A DNA stretch of 64,000 bases from Marinomonas algarum (GTDB lineage: Bacteria > Pseudomonadota > Gammaproteobacteria > Pseudomonadales > Marinomonadaceae): NCBI RefSeq assembly GCF_020532605.1, contig NZ_JAJATW010000010.1, positions 60,178 to 124,177 of the forward strand. Direction: 5' to 3'. The translations under genes were made by a program, and so were the position numbers. The notes beneath the pieces were generated by a model. The model did not search any database and was not told the origin of the DNA. It saw nothing but the letters and a program-made list of their open reading frames with translations. Of the stretch, positions 1-8,996 are shown in pieces. Each line of letters opens with the position of its first letter. Position 1 is the first letter of the stretch.

Positions 1-528
1 CGCAAAGTTGCTGTGTTGGCCACGCCTGTCACAGCGAAAAGTGCTCGTCTCAATAAGTTGATTGACTTGTGGAAAGCCGACAGTGAGGTGGTGATTTTAT
101 CCAGTGCTACCTTGGCGTTTGACATTGATGCTTGGCCAAAGTCTAAGTCTCGTATTGTCAGTACCATTCATTGTTTGTCACAAGAGATGAAAGCAAAGCA
201 CATTGACACGCTTGTGCTGGCTTGCACGCATTACCCCTTAGTGAAATCCATTTTTGAGCAGGCGTTGGGCATGGATTGCGATATTATTGAGCCCAGTGAA
301 GGGGTGACGTCTCAGCTTATAAGGCGCTTAACGTCGGCTTATCCCCTTGAAATGCATCAAATAACGACAGAGTTACAGCGGCTTCCTTCGGGTGCCATTG
401 AATTGTGCAGCTCAAAGAACATAGACAGCATGTCTCGCTTACGCGCTTGGGTAACGGATCAAGATGCGATCTGTGGTACTCGTCAAGTGGCTCTCTCATG
501 CCTCGTTGGTGAAACAGCGAAACACTGA
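1..528 (+). CDS. murI: Glutamate racemase, 3' part (5' end outside window)
   Basis: Interconverts L- and D-glutamate in the cytoplasm to supply D-Glu for peptidoglycan. The reading frame is open from base 1, so the gene starts upstream; 175 residues remain of a usual ~265. The second catalytic-cysteine motif LACTHYPLV is present with Cys at visible residue 75, followed by a typical C-terminal helix region. The N-terminal half with the first catalytic cysteine is not in the window. No neighbour suggests an operon; a 157-base gap with tandem repeats follows. The family call is firm because the LACTHYP motif is diagnostic; an aspartate racemase would differ around it. Confidence 0.9.
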   Translation, partial: RKVAVLATPVTAKSARLNKLIDLWKADSEVVILSSATLAFDIDAWPKSKSRIVSTIHCLSQEMKAKHIDTLVLACTHYPLVKSIFEQALGMDCDIIEPSEGVTSQLIRRLTSAYPLEMHQITTELQRLPSGAIELCSSKNIDSMSRLRAWVTDQDAICGTRQVALSCLVGETAKH

Positions 529-606
529 TATCTGTATTTTGCATTTCTTTTCCTTATAGTTATTACTCTTATAGACAGACTTGGCTTTCTGGTTCACACT
601 TTCTGT

Positions 607-662
607 CATCCTGATCAAAACATCCTGATCAAAACATCCTGATCAAAACATCGTGATCATAC
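607..662. repeat. Tandem 14-base repeat, 3 exact copies plus one decayed
   Basis: The unit catcctgatcaaaa occurs three times without a break (607-620, 621-634, 635-648), followed by a decayed fourth copy (649-662). Each unit carries the palindrome TGATCA, spaced 14 bases apart. The array ends about 24 bases before the ATG of the FabH-like gene, so it lies in its promoter or leader. Confidence 0.9.
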
Positions 663-685
663 AATAATAAAAAAGGGCTTAAATT

Positions 686-1810
686 ATGACATCATCAGCA
701 GTTATTAGTGGTGTAGGGTTGTGGACGCCACAGTACCAAATTAGCAACGAAGAGTTAGTGGACAGTTACAATGCTTGGGCAGAGCGGTTTAATCAAAATA
801 ATGCCTCTGCCATTGAGCGAGGCGAAGTGACGGCAAAGCCTTTGTCCAGTGCGTCTTTTATTGAAAAAGCATCGGGTATCAAGAGTCGCTATGTCTATTC
901 AAAAGAGGGCGTGCTTGATATTGACCGTATGCGTCCTTCACTGGACGTTCGCGATGATGATCAGGTTTCTCATCAAGCTGAAATGGCCATTGCTGCCGCA
1001 CAAAAGGCACTTCAAGCAGCCAATAAGTCAGCAAAAGATATTGATATGGTGATTGTTTCGTGTGCTTATACGCAACGCTCTTACCCTGCGGTCGCCATTG
1101 AGGTGCAATCGGCTTTGGGCATTGAAGGGTTTGCTTTTGATATGTTGGTGGCGTGTTCATCTGCCACATTTGGATTGCAGCGAGCGGTGGATGCCATTAA
1201 AGCGGGTTCCTCAAAAGGTGTGCTGGTGATTAACCCAGAACTGACGTCTCCCCAAGTAAATTATAGGGATCGTGATTCGCATTTTATTTTTGGTGATGTT
1301 GCGACAGCGGTCGTGGTTGAGTCTTCACAGACTTGCCAATCGACTCACGCCTTTGATGTGCTCAGTACCCGCTGTGTGACGACCTATTCCAACGCCATCC
1401 GTTCTAACTTTGGCTATATTACGCATGCGACGGATGAAGATCCTTACTCTGCTGATAAGTTGTTTCATCAAAATGGCCGTAAAGTCTTCAAGGAAGTGTG
1501 CCCTATGGCGGCGGAGCATATTGAGAGCCATTTACTAAGTGAAGGGATCCGTGTGGCTGATTTAAAGCGCTGGTGGCTTCATCAGGCCAATTTGAATATG
1601 AACCTGTTAATTAGTCGGCGTTTGCTGGGTCGAGATGCGACCAAGGAAGAGGCGCCTGTGGTGTTGGATGAGTATGCGAATACCGCATCGGCGGGTTCGA
1701 TTATTGCTTTTGCAAAATACCATAACGACATGAGTTCTGGTGACATTGGTGTGATTTGCTCTTTTGGTGCTGGGTATTCAATTGGCAGTTTGATATTACG
1801 TAAGCGTTAA
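686..1810 (+). CDS. FabH-like 3-oxoacyl-ACP synthase III (long form)
   Basis: Thiolase-fold condensing enzyme joining an acyl-CoA primer to malonyl-ACP. The Cys-His-Asn triad is visible: Cys157 in ACSSATF, His299 in WWLHQAN and Asn332 in EYANTASAG. At 374 residues it is longer than housekeeping FabH (~317); the extra residues lie mostly at 28-80, where the acyl-binding tunnel entrance is built. Long FabH-like proteins in pseudomonads can divert beta-oxidation products into fatty acid synthesis; whether this one does is inference. It stands alone, not in a fab cluster, so it is probably not the only FabH. The SD before the ATG is weak; a tandem repeat lies just upstream. Confidence 0.85.
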   Translation: MTSSAVISGVGLWTPQYQISNEELVDSYNAWAERFNQNNASAIERGEVTAKPLSSASFIEKASGIKSRYVYSKEGVLDIDRMRPSLDVRDDDQVSHQAEMAIAAAQKALQAANKSAKDIDMVIVSCAYTQRSYPAVAIEVQSALGIEGFAFDMLVACSSATFGLQRAVDAIKAGSSKGVLVINPELTSPQVNYRDRDSHFIFGDVATAVVVESSQTCQSTHAFDVLSTRCVTTYSNAIRSNFGYITHATDEDPYSADKLFHQNGRKVFKEVCPMAAEHIESHLLSEGIRVADLKRWWLHQANLNMNLLISRRLLGRDATKEEAPVVLDEYANTASAGSIIAFAKYHNDMSSGDIGVICSFGAGYSIGSLILRKR

Positions 1811-1848
1811 TTGCGTATTTTTTACTGAGACTTTCGTTACCTCGGTGG

Positions 1849-1910
1849 TTAAGCCGTTGAAACAGATGTGAAATTAAGGGAGACTGAAAGCATCTATTTC
1901 GACGGCTTAA
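1849..1910 (+). promoter_or_regulatory. Long hairpin directly upstream of pgm
   Basis: Arms 1849-1868 and 1891-1910 are 20 bases each; 18 positions pair as Watson-Crick, one as G-U and one is mismatched, around a 22-base loop. The 3' arm ends just before the pgm SD (AGGA at about 1913). A run of six T follows 7 bases after the stem. It could end transcription of the upstream synthase gene, act as a leader element for pgm, or be a palindromic repeat. Confidence 0.6.
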
Positions 1911-1925
1911 ATAGGACTTTTTTAT

Positions 1926-3572
1926 ATGGCGCTTCATCCTCAAGCAGGGCAGCTTGCTTCCCACGATTTACTGGTTAACCTTCCTCAGCTCATGACGGCG
2001 TATTACACCAAGCAACCGCGTGTGAGCACGCATCCGGATGAGCGGGTGGCATTTGGTACGTCTGGTCACCGCGGCAGCGCGTTAAATGGCAGTTTTAATG
2101 AACGTCATATATTGGCCATTGCGCAAGCGATTGCAGAATATCGCCTGGCTCAGCAGATAACCGGTCCTTTATACCTAGGCAAAGACACCCATGGACTTTC
2201 CGAAGCGGCATTTCAAACCGTATTGAGTGTACTAACCGCTAATGGTGTACGTGTTCGTACCCAGCTTGGTGGCGGTTACACGCCTACACCGGTGATTTCC
2301 CATGCTGTGTTGACACATAATCAGTCTGAGTCGGATGTGAGCGATGGTATTGTGATTACGCCTTCTCACAATCCGCCAGAAGACGGTGGTATCAAATACA
2401 ATTCCAGTAAAGGTGGTCCTGCTGACAAGGCGATCACTGATTGGGTAGCCGAACGCGCCAATGCGTTATTGGAAGCAGAGCTTGATGGTGTAAAGCGATT
2501 TTCTGAAGAGCAGAGTGTGCAAAGTGGTTTGATTGAGCCGTTTGACTACCTTAATCATTATGTTGATGACCTAGGTAATGTGGTTGATATGGCGGCCATC
2601 GCGAACGCTAAGATACGCATAGGGGTTGACCCTATGGGCGGGTCGGGCATCCATTATTGGCAACCCATTGCAGAAAAATATGGGTTAGACATCACGGTAG
2701 TCAATACAGAGGTGGATGCCACTTTTCGCTTTGTACCAAGGGATAAAGATGGGCGTATCCGTATGGATTGTTCTTCCCCTTATGCTATGCAAGGTCTGCT
2801 AGCGCTCAAAGACGATTTTGATATCGCCGTGGGCAATGATCCGGATTATGATCGCCATGGTATTGTGTGTGCGGGTTCTGGTTTGATGAATCCGAATGCT
2901 TATTTAGCGGTGGCGATTGAATATTTAGCGCAACACAGACCGAATTGGCCACAAGATGTTCAGTTTGGTAAGACGCTGGTGTCGAGCGGTATGATTGACC
3001 GTGTCGTGTCGGGGCTTGATCGAACCTTATGTGAAGTGCCCGTTGGCTTTAAATGGTATGTGGATGGCATGCTAGAAGGCAGTATGGCCTTTGGTGGCGA
3101 AGAGAGTGCAGGGGCTTCTTTCTTGCGTAAAGACGCCGGTGTTTGGACCACAGACAAAGATGGCTTTATTATGGCGTTGTTGGCGGCTGAGATCTTGGCC
3201 GTGACAGGCAAAGATCCACAGACGCTGTATGACGCACAGGTTGAGCGCTATGGACGTCCTTTTTATAAGCGTATTGATGTTGCGGCTACGTCGGCACAAA
3301 AAGCCATTTTGGGTGCTTTAGACGCAAAAAATGTGACACAAAAAAACCTTGCAGGCGAAGCGATTGTTTCTGTATTGACTCATGCGCCGGGTAATGGGGC
3401 AGCGATTGGTGGTCTTAAGGTGTCAACCGAGAATGGCTGGTTTGCTGCTCGTCCATCAGGCACAGAAAGTGTCTATAAGATTTACCTAGAAAGCTTTGTG
3501 TCTGAAGCGCACTTGTCTGAGTTGGAGAAAGAAGCCATTGCTCTGGTGGATAACGTGCTCGCCGCTTCTTAG
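1926..3572 (+). CDS. pgm: Phosphoglucomutase (alpha-D-glucose specific)
   Basis: Converts glucose-1-phosphate and glucose-6-phosphate, linking glycolysis to glycogen, UDP-glucose and envelope sugars. 548 residues, the expected length for the E. coli Pgm type. The phosphoserine loop [11 protein letters not shown] has Ser147; the Mg-binding loop [10 protein letters not shown] is near 303-310; the sugar loop GGEESAG is near 390-396; the phosphate loop RPSGTES is near 509-515. All four active-site loops are intact. ATG 1926 has AGGA upstream. A strong terminator follows, so it is the last gene of its transcript. Confidence 0.97.
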   Translation: MALHPQAGQLASHDLLVNLPQLMTAYYTKQPRVSTHPDERVAFGTSGHRGSALNGSFNERHILAIAQAIAEYRLAQQITGPLYLGKDTHGLSEAAFQTVLSVLTANGVRVRTQLGGGYTPTPVISHAVLTHNQSESDVSDGIVITPSHNPPEDGGIKYNSSKGGPADKAITDWVAERANALLEAELDGVKRFSEEQSVQSGLIEPFDYLNHYVDDLGNVVDMAAIANAKIRIGVDPMGGSGIHYWQPIAEKYGLDITVVNTEVDATFRFVPRDKDGRIRMDCSSPYAMQGLLALKDDFDIAVGNDPDYDRHGIVCAGSGLMNPNAYLAVAIEYLAQHRPNWPQDVQFGKTLVSSGMIDRVVSGLDRTLCEVPVGFKWYVDGMLEGSMAFGGEESAGASFLRKDAGVWTTDKDGFIMALLAAEILAVTGKDPQTLYDAQVERYGRPFYKRIDVAATSAQKAILGALDAKNVTQKNLAGEAIVSVLTHAPGNGAAIGGLKVSTENGWFAARPSGTESVYKIYLESFVSEAHLSELEKEAIALVDNVLAAS

Positions 3573-3600
3573 CGCGACAGTTCAATTCGTTATTTCTTGA

Positions 3601-3638
3601 AACTCCCTTAGTGTCACAGATACTAAGGGAGTTTTTTT
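3601..3638 (+). terminator. Intrinsic terminator after pgm
   Basis: Perfect 12-bp stem (3601-3612 with 3622-3633), 9-base loop, then a T run to 3638. Confidence 0.95.
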
Positions 3639-3686
3639 GTGCTACTTTCTATAAGGTTGTTTTGTGGGTGTGGCCTGTAAGTGTTG

Positions 3687-4427
3687 CTATAGCTCTGTGA
3701 GTCGAGACAGCCATTTTGTTAGAGAAAACCCCAGTGTATGACTGAGTTTTTGTGCTTTTGATTTGAGTTCTTTGGCGTTGTCTGTATTGACCCGCTTTCC
3801 GGCAATAATAACCCAGTTGCCACTGCCTGTGTCCAGTGCTCTGATGTCATTAAAATGCTTTTTGATAATTTCAGTAAGTTCATTATTATTTTTATCATTA
3901 ACCCAACAATTCAAGGCTAACCAACCATCTTCTTTAATATTGTTAGCGCAGTGGGCGATAAAGCTTGCCTGCAGAACATTGCGATCCATACCATCAGTGT
4001 TGTAAAGGTCTGTCATTAATACATCGACTTTTTTGGGTAATCCTTTCGCCATGTGTTCAATGGCGTTGTCGACCTCTAGTGTAATGCGCTTGTTTCTCGG
4101 TAGTTTGAAATACATTTCTGCGGCATCCATCACCTCTTGTCGTAATTCAACCGCAGTGATGTGTATCGCCGGTACAGCGTGATGCAGGGCATGAAGAAGG
4201 GTGCCGCCGCCTAACCCTAAGATACAAACGCGTTTAGGCTCAGTGAATAAGAGAGGGAGCATCATGGCTTGAGTGTATTCGTGCTGCAAAATGTGAGGAG
4301 TAGAAAGACGTATACGGCTCTGCTCATCGCCTTCAGCAAAAGAAAGAATGCGATATTGACCATCGTCGAAGACACGAATAGGGCCTAACTCGTCTGCGCT
4401 GTCATGGAGTAAGTTTTGGTGGCTCAT
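3687..4427 (-). CDS. Spermidine synthase-like SAM-fold protein
   Basis: 246 residues of the polyamine aminopropyltransferase/methyltransferase fold. The nucleotide-binding motif ILGLGGGTLLHAL is at 69-81 and the acidic end of the next strand is at Glu94. The usual synthase loop with the catalytic Asp is replaced by TDLYNTDGMD (about 138-147), and the N-terminal beta-hairpin domain of SpeE is reduced. It is therefore not a confident spermidine synthase; polyamine-related or methyltransferase activity are both open. The start is ATG 4427 with AAAGGA upstream. A longer frame to 4484 would run through the ydiJ terminator hairpin and was rejected. It lies downstream of ydiJ on the same strand. Confidence 0.75.
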   Translation of the reverse strand: MSHQNLLHDSADELGPIRVFDDGQYRILSFAEGDEQSRIRLSTPHILQHEYTQAMMLPLLFTEPKRVCILGLGGGTLLHALHHAVPAIHITAVELRQEVMDAAEMYFKLPRNKRITLEVDNAIEHMAKGLPKKVDVLMTDLYNTDGMDRNVLQASFIAHCANNIKEDGWLALNCWVNDKNNNELTEIIKKHFNDIRALDTGSGNWVIIAGKRVNTDNAKELKSKAQKLSHTLGFSLTKWLSRLTEL

Positions 4428-4441
4428 GGGTTTCCTTTTGC

Positions 4442-4475
4442 TAAAAAAATAAGGCTCGGAATACCGAGCCTTATT
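4442..4475 (-). terminator. Intrinsic terminator after ydiJ
   Basis: On the minus strand a 12-bp stem (4464-4475 with 4448-4459), 4-base loop, then a U run. A second 8-bp inverted repeat (4482-4489 / 4499-4506, CAAAGAGC/GCTCTTTG) lies just before it. Confidence 0.9.
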
Positions 4476-4543
4476 GATAATCAAAGAGCCACTTTCAAGC
4501 TCTTTGCTGTACTTATAGGGGAAGTCGATTTACGAGAATCAAC

Positions 4544-7500
4544 TTAGTGTTTCTGGTCCGGGCTGTCTGACACCGTGTCAGCGGGCTGCGCTTCGCGTAG
4601 GTGCTTAAGCAGCGTCTGAATCGGGTGGGGAATGGCAACGTCATCAAAACGTTTCGCTTGTGTTCGACAAGAATACCCGGTGGCAACCAACTTACCAAGC
4701 AGGCCGGGATCGTTGACTTTTTCTTTCCACGACAAGTCATAGATGGTTTTTGACGTCTCTTTGTTGGCAGACTCGTGGCCATAGGTTCCCGCCATTCCGC
4801 AACACCCAACGTTCTCTACTTTGAGCTCCAGTCCTAAAGTTTCATAAACTTTCTGCCAGTCTTTGATTGAGCCAGCGGCATTGGTCTTTTCAGTACAATG
4901 TGTCATGAGGTGATAAGTGGTGCTATCACAACGTAGAGGCTGTTTGGCGAGATGCTCCTGTTTGTCCATAAGCCATTCTTGCATCAGCTGAATGGAGGGC
5001 ACTTGTCTGCTGTCTGAGAAGGATTTGGCGTATTCAGAGCGATAGGTCAGCGTCATGGATGGGTCGATCCCGATAAAGGGCAGACCGTAAAAAGACAAAC
5101 TCTGCAGCATATCTAGGTTTTTACGAGCCGTTTTGTTAAATGCCTTCATAAAGCCATGGACATGCAAGGGTTTGCCATTTGGCATATAGGGCGCGAGGTA
5201 CGCTTGGAACCCTAAGCGACTTAATGCTTCCATAGTATCCAGTACCAATTCTGTTTCGAAGTAGCTGGTAAAAGCATCTTGCACCACAATGACGGCACGA
5301 GAGCGATCTTTTAAGCTTAACGACTCTATCGCTAACGGCGTTGCTAGACGGATGCCGCGACGTGACATTTCCTTTTTGAGATTCAGCTTGCTCAGTTTTG
5401 GGTTGTCCGTTAAGCCCATGTATTTGCTGCTAAGATGGTTTACCCAGCTACGGCTGACGAGCCAGTTGTAAGGTTGAGGGAACATGGCCATGGTGGGCAT
5501 CATGAATTCCAGTGAGCCAACAAGGTAATCTTTTGCTGGGCGTAAGTAGCGACTGTAGTACAGCTCAAGAAACTTGGCTCTGAACTCCGGTACATCGACT
5601 TTAATCGGGCATTGACCGACGCAGGACTTGCAGGCAAGACATCCCATCATGGATTCATGCACTTCGTTTGAGAAATCGTATTCACCGCGACGTTTTGCTA
5701 GCGTGTTTTTCAGTCTTGGAATGAAGTTCATTACGAAGCTGGCGTCTTTCACTTGGTTGCTTGCTTTGACGGTGTCCACACCCTGTCCACTCATGCCGCG
5801 AAGCCATTCGCGCATCAGTGACGCACGGCCTTTTGGTGTATGGCGGCGATCGCGCGTGCCTTTCCAAGAAGGGCACATGGCATCGTTTGGATCAAAGTTA
5901 TGGCAAGCACCGTTACCATTACAGTACATGCCCTCTTTAAACTGATCACGGTTTTGGATCGGAATTTGACGATCAAGCTGACCGCGCAAAGGGACTTCGT
6001 CAATTTTTAATAAATCAGCGCCCAATTCAAACGGCGTCGCGATCTTGCCAGGGTTGAGCTGATTGCGCGGATCAAAAGCGCCTTTGACTTGTTGTACGCT
6101 TGGGTAGAGGTTGCCGAAAAAAGCCGGCGCGTATTCTGAGCGAACCCCTTTACCGTGTTCTCCCCAAAGTAAGCCATCGTACTTTTGTGTCAAGGCGACC
6201 ACTTTATCCGTGATGTCTCGAATCATGGGCTCCTGGCTTTCATCTTTAAGGTCTAAAGCCGGACGAACGTGTAATACACCGGCATCAACGTGGCCAAACA
6301 TGCCATATTGGACCTGATAACTGTCAAGCACCGCACGGAACTCCATAATGAAGTCGGCTAAGTTTTCAGGTGGGACGGCGGTGTCTTCGACAAAAGGAAT
6401 AGGGCGCTTTTCGCCCTTGGCATTACCAAGTAAACCAACAGACTTTTTCCGCATCGCCCAAATTTTATTGACGTTTTCGTGCCCCATGGCGATGGTGTAC
6501 CCCAAAGCACTGCTGCCGCCACTTTCGGCTAAAGCGTCCAGCGCATCCGTTAGCACTTTGATGTTGTTGGCGACTTCTTGCTCGTCGTTGCCGGTGTACT
6601 CAACCAGATTGATCCCTTGAATGTCTTCACCGGCGTTTTCAGGGAAAAACTCTGAAACCGAATTCCAGATAATATCGCCTTTTGCAAGGCCTAAGACTTT
6701 GGAGTCGACGGTTTCAATGGAGGTTGGCTTGGCCGTAAGCAATTCGCGAGCGTGACGTAATGAGCCTTCAAAACTGTCGTAGCGAATGTTCACCAAAGCG
6801 GCGAAAGTGGGAACGGGCAAAAGGTTCACTTTGGCTTCTACAATAAAGCCTAAGGTGCCTTCCGAACCACACAGTACGGAATTCATATTGAACTGGCCGT
6901 CATCCGTACGAATGTGCGCTAAATCGTAGCCGGTTAAGCAGCGGTTTAACGCTGGGAAAGTCTCTTTGATTTCTTGCGCTTTATTCTTCTGAATGCCGTC
7001 TACTACTCGGTGCGCATGCGCTGAATAATCATTGCCACTTTGAATTTGTGCAAGGGTATCGTCGTCGATTGGTCCTGATTCTAATAAATGACCATCAAGC
7101 AGTACGGTTTTTAACGACAATACGTGGTCGCGGGTTTTACCGTACATCACCGAGCCTTGGCCACTGGCATCTGTATTGATCATGCCACCCACTGTTGCCC
7201 GGTTGCTGGTGGACAGTTCAGGGGCAAAAAACAATCCGTGCGGCTTTATTGCTCGGTTAAGTTGGTCTTTTACCACACCTGCTTCTACTCTGGCCCAGCC
7301 TTCCTCGACGTTGACTTCGAGTACGCGATTCATGTGTTTTGATAAATCAACAACAAGACCGTCCGTTAAGGATTGACCATTTGTCCCAGTACCGCCACCG
7401 CGTGGACTGAGTACAATATCTTGAAAAGCCTCTTCGTTAGAAAGGTTGACGAGGTGTTGTATGTCTTGCACGCTTTTAGGGTAAATCACCCCTTGCGGTA

Positions 7501-7651
7501 ACACTTGGTAAATGGAATTGTCGGTCGAAAGAACGACGCGGTTCGCGTAGTCTGGGTTGAGATCGCCTGAGAAACCAGCGGCTTTTAAGCGTTCAATGAA
7601 GGAAAGGTATTTCGCCTGAACTGGCGAAACTTCAGAGAGCTTCGGAATCAT
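4544..7651 (-). CDS. ydiJ: YdiJ-type FAD and Fe-S 2-hydroxyacid dehydrogenase
   Basis: Large membrane-associated flavoprotein fused to an iron-sulfur domain, 1035 residues (E. coli YdiJ ~1018). The N-terminal PCMH FAD-binding domain is seen at about 40-260 with SPRGGGTGTNGQSL near 80-93. A FAD-oxidase C-terminal domain follows. A cysteine-containing region runs from about 575 (YCNGNGACH ... MCPSWKGT), and a 4Fe-4S ferredoxin motif CLACKSCVGQCP lies near 671-682. A CCG-type domain with the GCCGMAGTYG motif is near the end. Family work points to D-2-hydroxyglutarate as substrate; D-lactate is the older annotation. ATG 7651 has GGAGA upstream. Divergent from the PLP gene at 7860. Confidence 0.93.
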   Translation of the reverse strand: MIPKLSEVSPVQAKYLSFIERLKAAGFSGDLNPDYANRVVLSTDNSIYQVLPQGVIYPKSVQDIQHLVNLSNEEAFQDIVLSPRGGGTGTNGQSLTDGLVVDLSKHMNRVLEVNVEEGWARVEAGVVKDQLNRAIKPHGLFFAPELSTSNRATVGGMINTDASGQGSVMYGKTRDHVLSLKTVLLDGHLLESGPIDDDTLAQIQSGNDYSAHAHRVVDGIQKNKAQEIKETFPALNRCLTGYDLAHIRTDDGQFNMNSVLCGSEGTLGFIVEAKVNLLPVPTFAALVNIRYDSFEGSLRHARELLTAKPTSIETVDSKVLGLAKGDIIWNSVSEFFPENAGEDIQGINLVEYTGNDEQEVANNIKVLTDALDALAESGGSSALGYTIAMGHENVNKIWAMRKKSVGLLGNAKGEKRPIPFVEDTAVPPENLADFIMEFRAVLDSYQVQYGMFGHVDAGVLHVRPALDLKDESQEPMIRDITDKVVALTQKYDGLLWGEHGKGVRSEYAPAFFGNLYPSVQQVKGAFDPRNQLNPGKIATPFELGADLLKIDEVPLRGQLDRQIPIQNRDQFKEGMYCNGNGACHNFDPNDAMCPSWKGTRDRRHTPKGRASLMREWLRGMSGQGVDTVKASNQVKDASFVMNFIPRLKNTLAKRRGEYDFSNEVHESMMGCLACKSCVGQCPIKVDVPEFRAKFLELYYSRYLRPAKDYLVGSLEFMMPTMAMFPQPYNWLVSRSWVNHLSSKYMGLTDNPKLSKLNLKKEMSRRGIRLATPLAIESLSLKDRSRAVIVVQDAFTSYFETELVLDTMEALSRLGFQAYLAPYMPNGKPLHVHGFMKAFNKTARKNLDMLQSLSFYGLPFIGIDPSMTLTYRSEYAKSFSDSRQVPSIQLMQEWLMDKQEHLAKQPLRCDSTTYHLMTHCTEKTNAAGSIKDWQKVYETLGLELKVENVGCCGMAGTYGHESANKETSKTIYDLSWKEKVNDPGLLGKLVATGYSCRTQAKRFDDVAIPHPIQTLLKHLREAQPADTVSDSPDQKH

Positions 7652-7699
7652 GTTTCATCTCCACAAATGATGAGTGCGCAAATTTTATCAAATAAACGG

Positions 7700-7766
7700 G
7701 TTGTTGAGTGATCTTTTTGTGACGAAAAAAAGACGGGATCAAGAGACAAAAAATCACATCAACAAC
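7700..7766. repeat. Long imperfect inverted repeat in the ydiJ divergent region
   Basis: Three consecutive paired blocks: 7700-7707/7759-7766 (8 bp), 7708-7712/7753-7757 (5 bp) and 7714-7720/7746-7752 (7 bp). That is 20 bp with a single unpaired base on each side and a 25-base loop. It lies about 50 bases upstream of the ydiJ start and about 95 bases upstream of the PLP gene. It could be a leader structure, an operator or a palindromic element. Confidence 0.6.
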
Positions 7767-7859
7767 ATTATGTTTGAGCATCACCATGGTCTAGGTCATT
7801 AGTGACTGTGTTACTCTTATGACAAATTTTTTATTATCTGTTTCAGTTGGAATCTTGCT

Positions 7860-8816
7860 GTGTCATACCTTCAAACGGTTGTCTTGCCTTACGCTGATGG
7901 CGAGGCTTCAGATCAATCCCATTACGTGGCCATGTATCGAGGTGACCTTGAGAATAAAGAGGCGCCCGGCAACAAATGGCATAAATTGCGCTATCATCTG
8001 TTGGCCGCTAAGGCGCAAAAAGTGTCGACGATTGCGACATTTGGAGGGCCATTTTCTAATCACCTGCATGCCTTTGCTGCTACGCTTGAGTCGTTGCCGC
8101 TGAATGGAGTGGCCGTGGTGCGCGGTGAATTGCAACCCAGTTTGACACCGACTTTAAGGGACATGGTGGACAAAGGTATTGAGCTTTGGCCTTCGTCAAG
8201 AGCCGATTATCGCCTTGGTGACGCGGCGGAGATTGTTGCTCAGATTAATCGCTTGTACGGTCAGGTGTATTGGGTCCCTGAAGGTGGAGGCGGCGTGCTC
8301 GGTGCACAAGGTTGTCGGGATTGGGCGGCATCGATTCAAGCCCACTGTCCGGACTTTGATGCTTGGGTTGTTTCCTCTGGGACGGGCACTACAGCAGCCG
8401 GCTTTTTGTCCCATATCGATTTGTCTCATAGCAATTTATCTCATGGCAATGCACCGGATCTGCATGTGTTTAGTGCACTTAAAGGGGAGCCTCGTCAGCG
8501 AGATGAGATAGTGGCAATCGCTCGTGCCGTGTCTAGCGGAGAAGAGCGTAATTTGTCGGATAGGTTATTTTTTTACTCCGATTGCCATGAAGGGGGCTAC
8601 GCAAAACTGAATGCGACAGTGAGGCGTTTTTTGTGTGACTTTGCGCGCATGAATCCGGCTATTCCGTTAGACCCCATTTATACTTCTAAGGCAATGTTCA
8701 CCGTGTCTCAGTTAATATCGGCAGGGCATTGGCCCTATAAACGCACCCTGTTTATCCATACAGGGGGTATGCAGGGGTGGCGAGGTTACGCCAAGCACTT
8801 CAATCCTTTTTTCTAA
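7860..8816 (+). CDS. PLP enzyme of the ACC deaminase / D-cysteine desulfhydrase family
   Basis: 318 residues of the tryptophan-synthase-beta-like PLP fold. The PLP lysine is probably Lys42 in GNKWHKLRYHL; the substrate-loop motif TFGGPFSNHLHA follows near 60-71, and a Gly-rich phosphate-binding segment SSGTGTTAAGF lies near residue 170. Such enzymes act on D-cysteine or 1-aminocyclopropane-1-carboxylate; the substrate here cannot be told. No ATG precedes the first conserved residues, so GTG 7860 with TGGAAT upstream is the likely start. It reads away from ydiJ; the structured region before nadK follows. Confidence 0.82.
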   Translation: MSYLQTVVLPYADGEASDQSHYVAMYRGDLENKEAPGNKWHKLRYHLLAAKAQKVSTIATFGGPFSNHLHAFAATLESLPLNGVAVVRGELQPSLTPTLRDMVDKGIELWPSSRADYRLGDAAEIVAQINRLYGQVYWVPEGGGGVLGAQGCRDWAASIQAHCPDFDAWVVSSGTGTTAAGFLSHIDLSHSNLSHGNAPDLHVFSALKGEPRQRDEIVAIARAVSSGEERNLSDRLFFYSDCHEGGYAKLNATVRRFLCDFARMNPAIPLDPIYTSKAMFTVSQLISAGHWPYKRTLFIHTGGMQGWRGYAKHFNPFF

Positions 8817-8829
8817 AAGCCGCAGAATG

Positions 8830-8958
8830 ACCCACTATTTCGTGCCTAAATAGCGCTTATTAATCCGATAGCGATATTAGGCGCCTTCATGTTAGAGTTG
8901 CTGAACTTACGCCAACCCACATGAAGATTAGCGTCATGACAATAACAGCATAGTGGGT
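8830..8958. ncRNA. Candidate structured RNA: three-way junction upstream of nadK
   Basis: Seen by eye: closing stem P1 ACCCACTAT/ATAGTGGGT (8830-8838 / 8950-8958, 9 bp). P2 is 8844-8856 / 8871-8882 (11 Watson-Crick pairs, one bulged A, one G-A mismatch). P3 is CTTCATGT/ACATGAAG (8885-8892 / 8919-8926, 8 bp) with a small inner AGTT-GCTG-AACT hairpin. The three stems nest without conflict and give a three-way junction. It ends 38 bases before nadK. No T run follows P1. Riboswitch, small RNA or short inverted-repeat element all remain possible; no match to a named family is claimed. Confidence 0.45.
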
Positions 8959-8996
8959 GACTTTGTTAACATCGATTGACGGGAAGAGAATGACGC

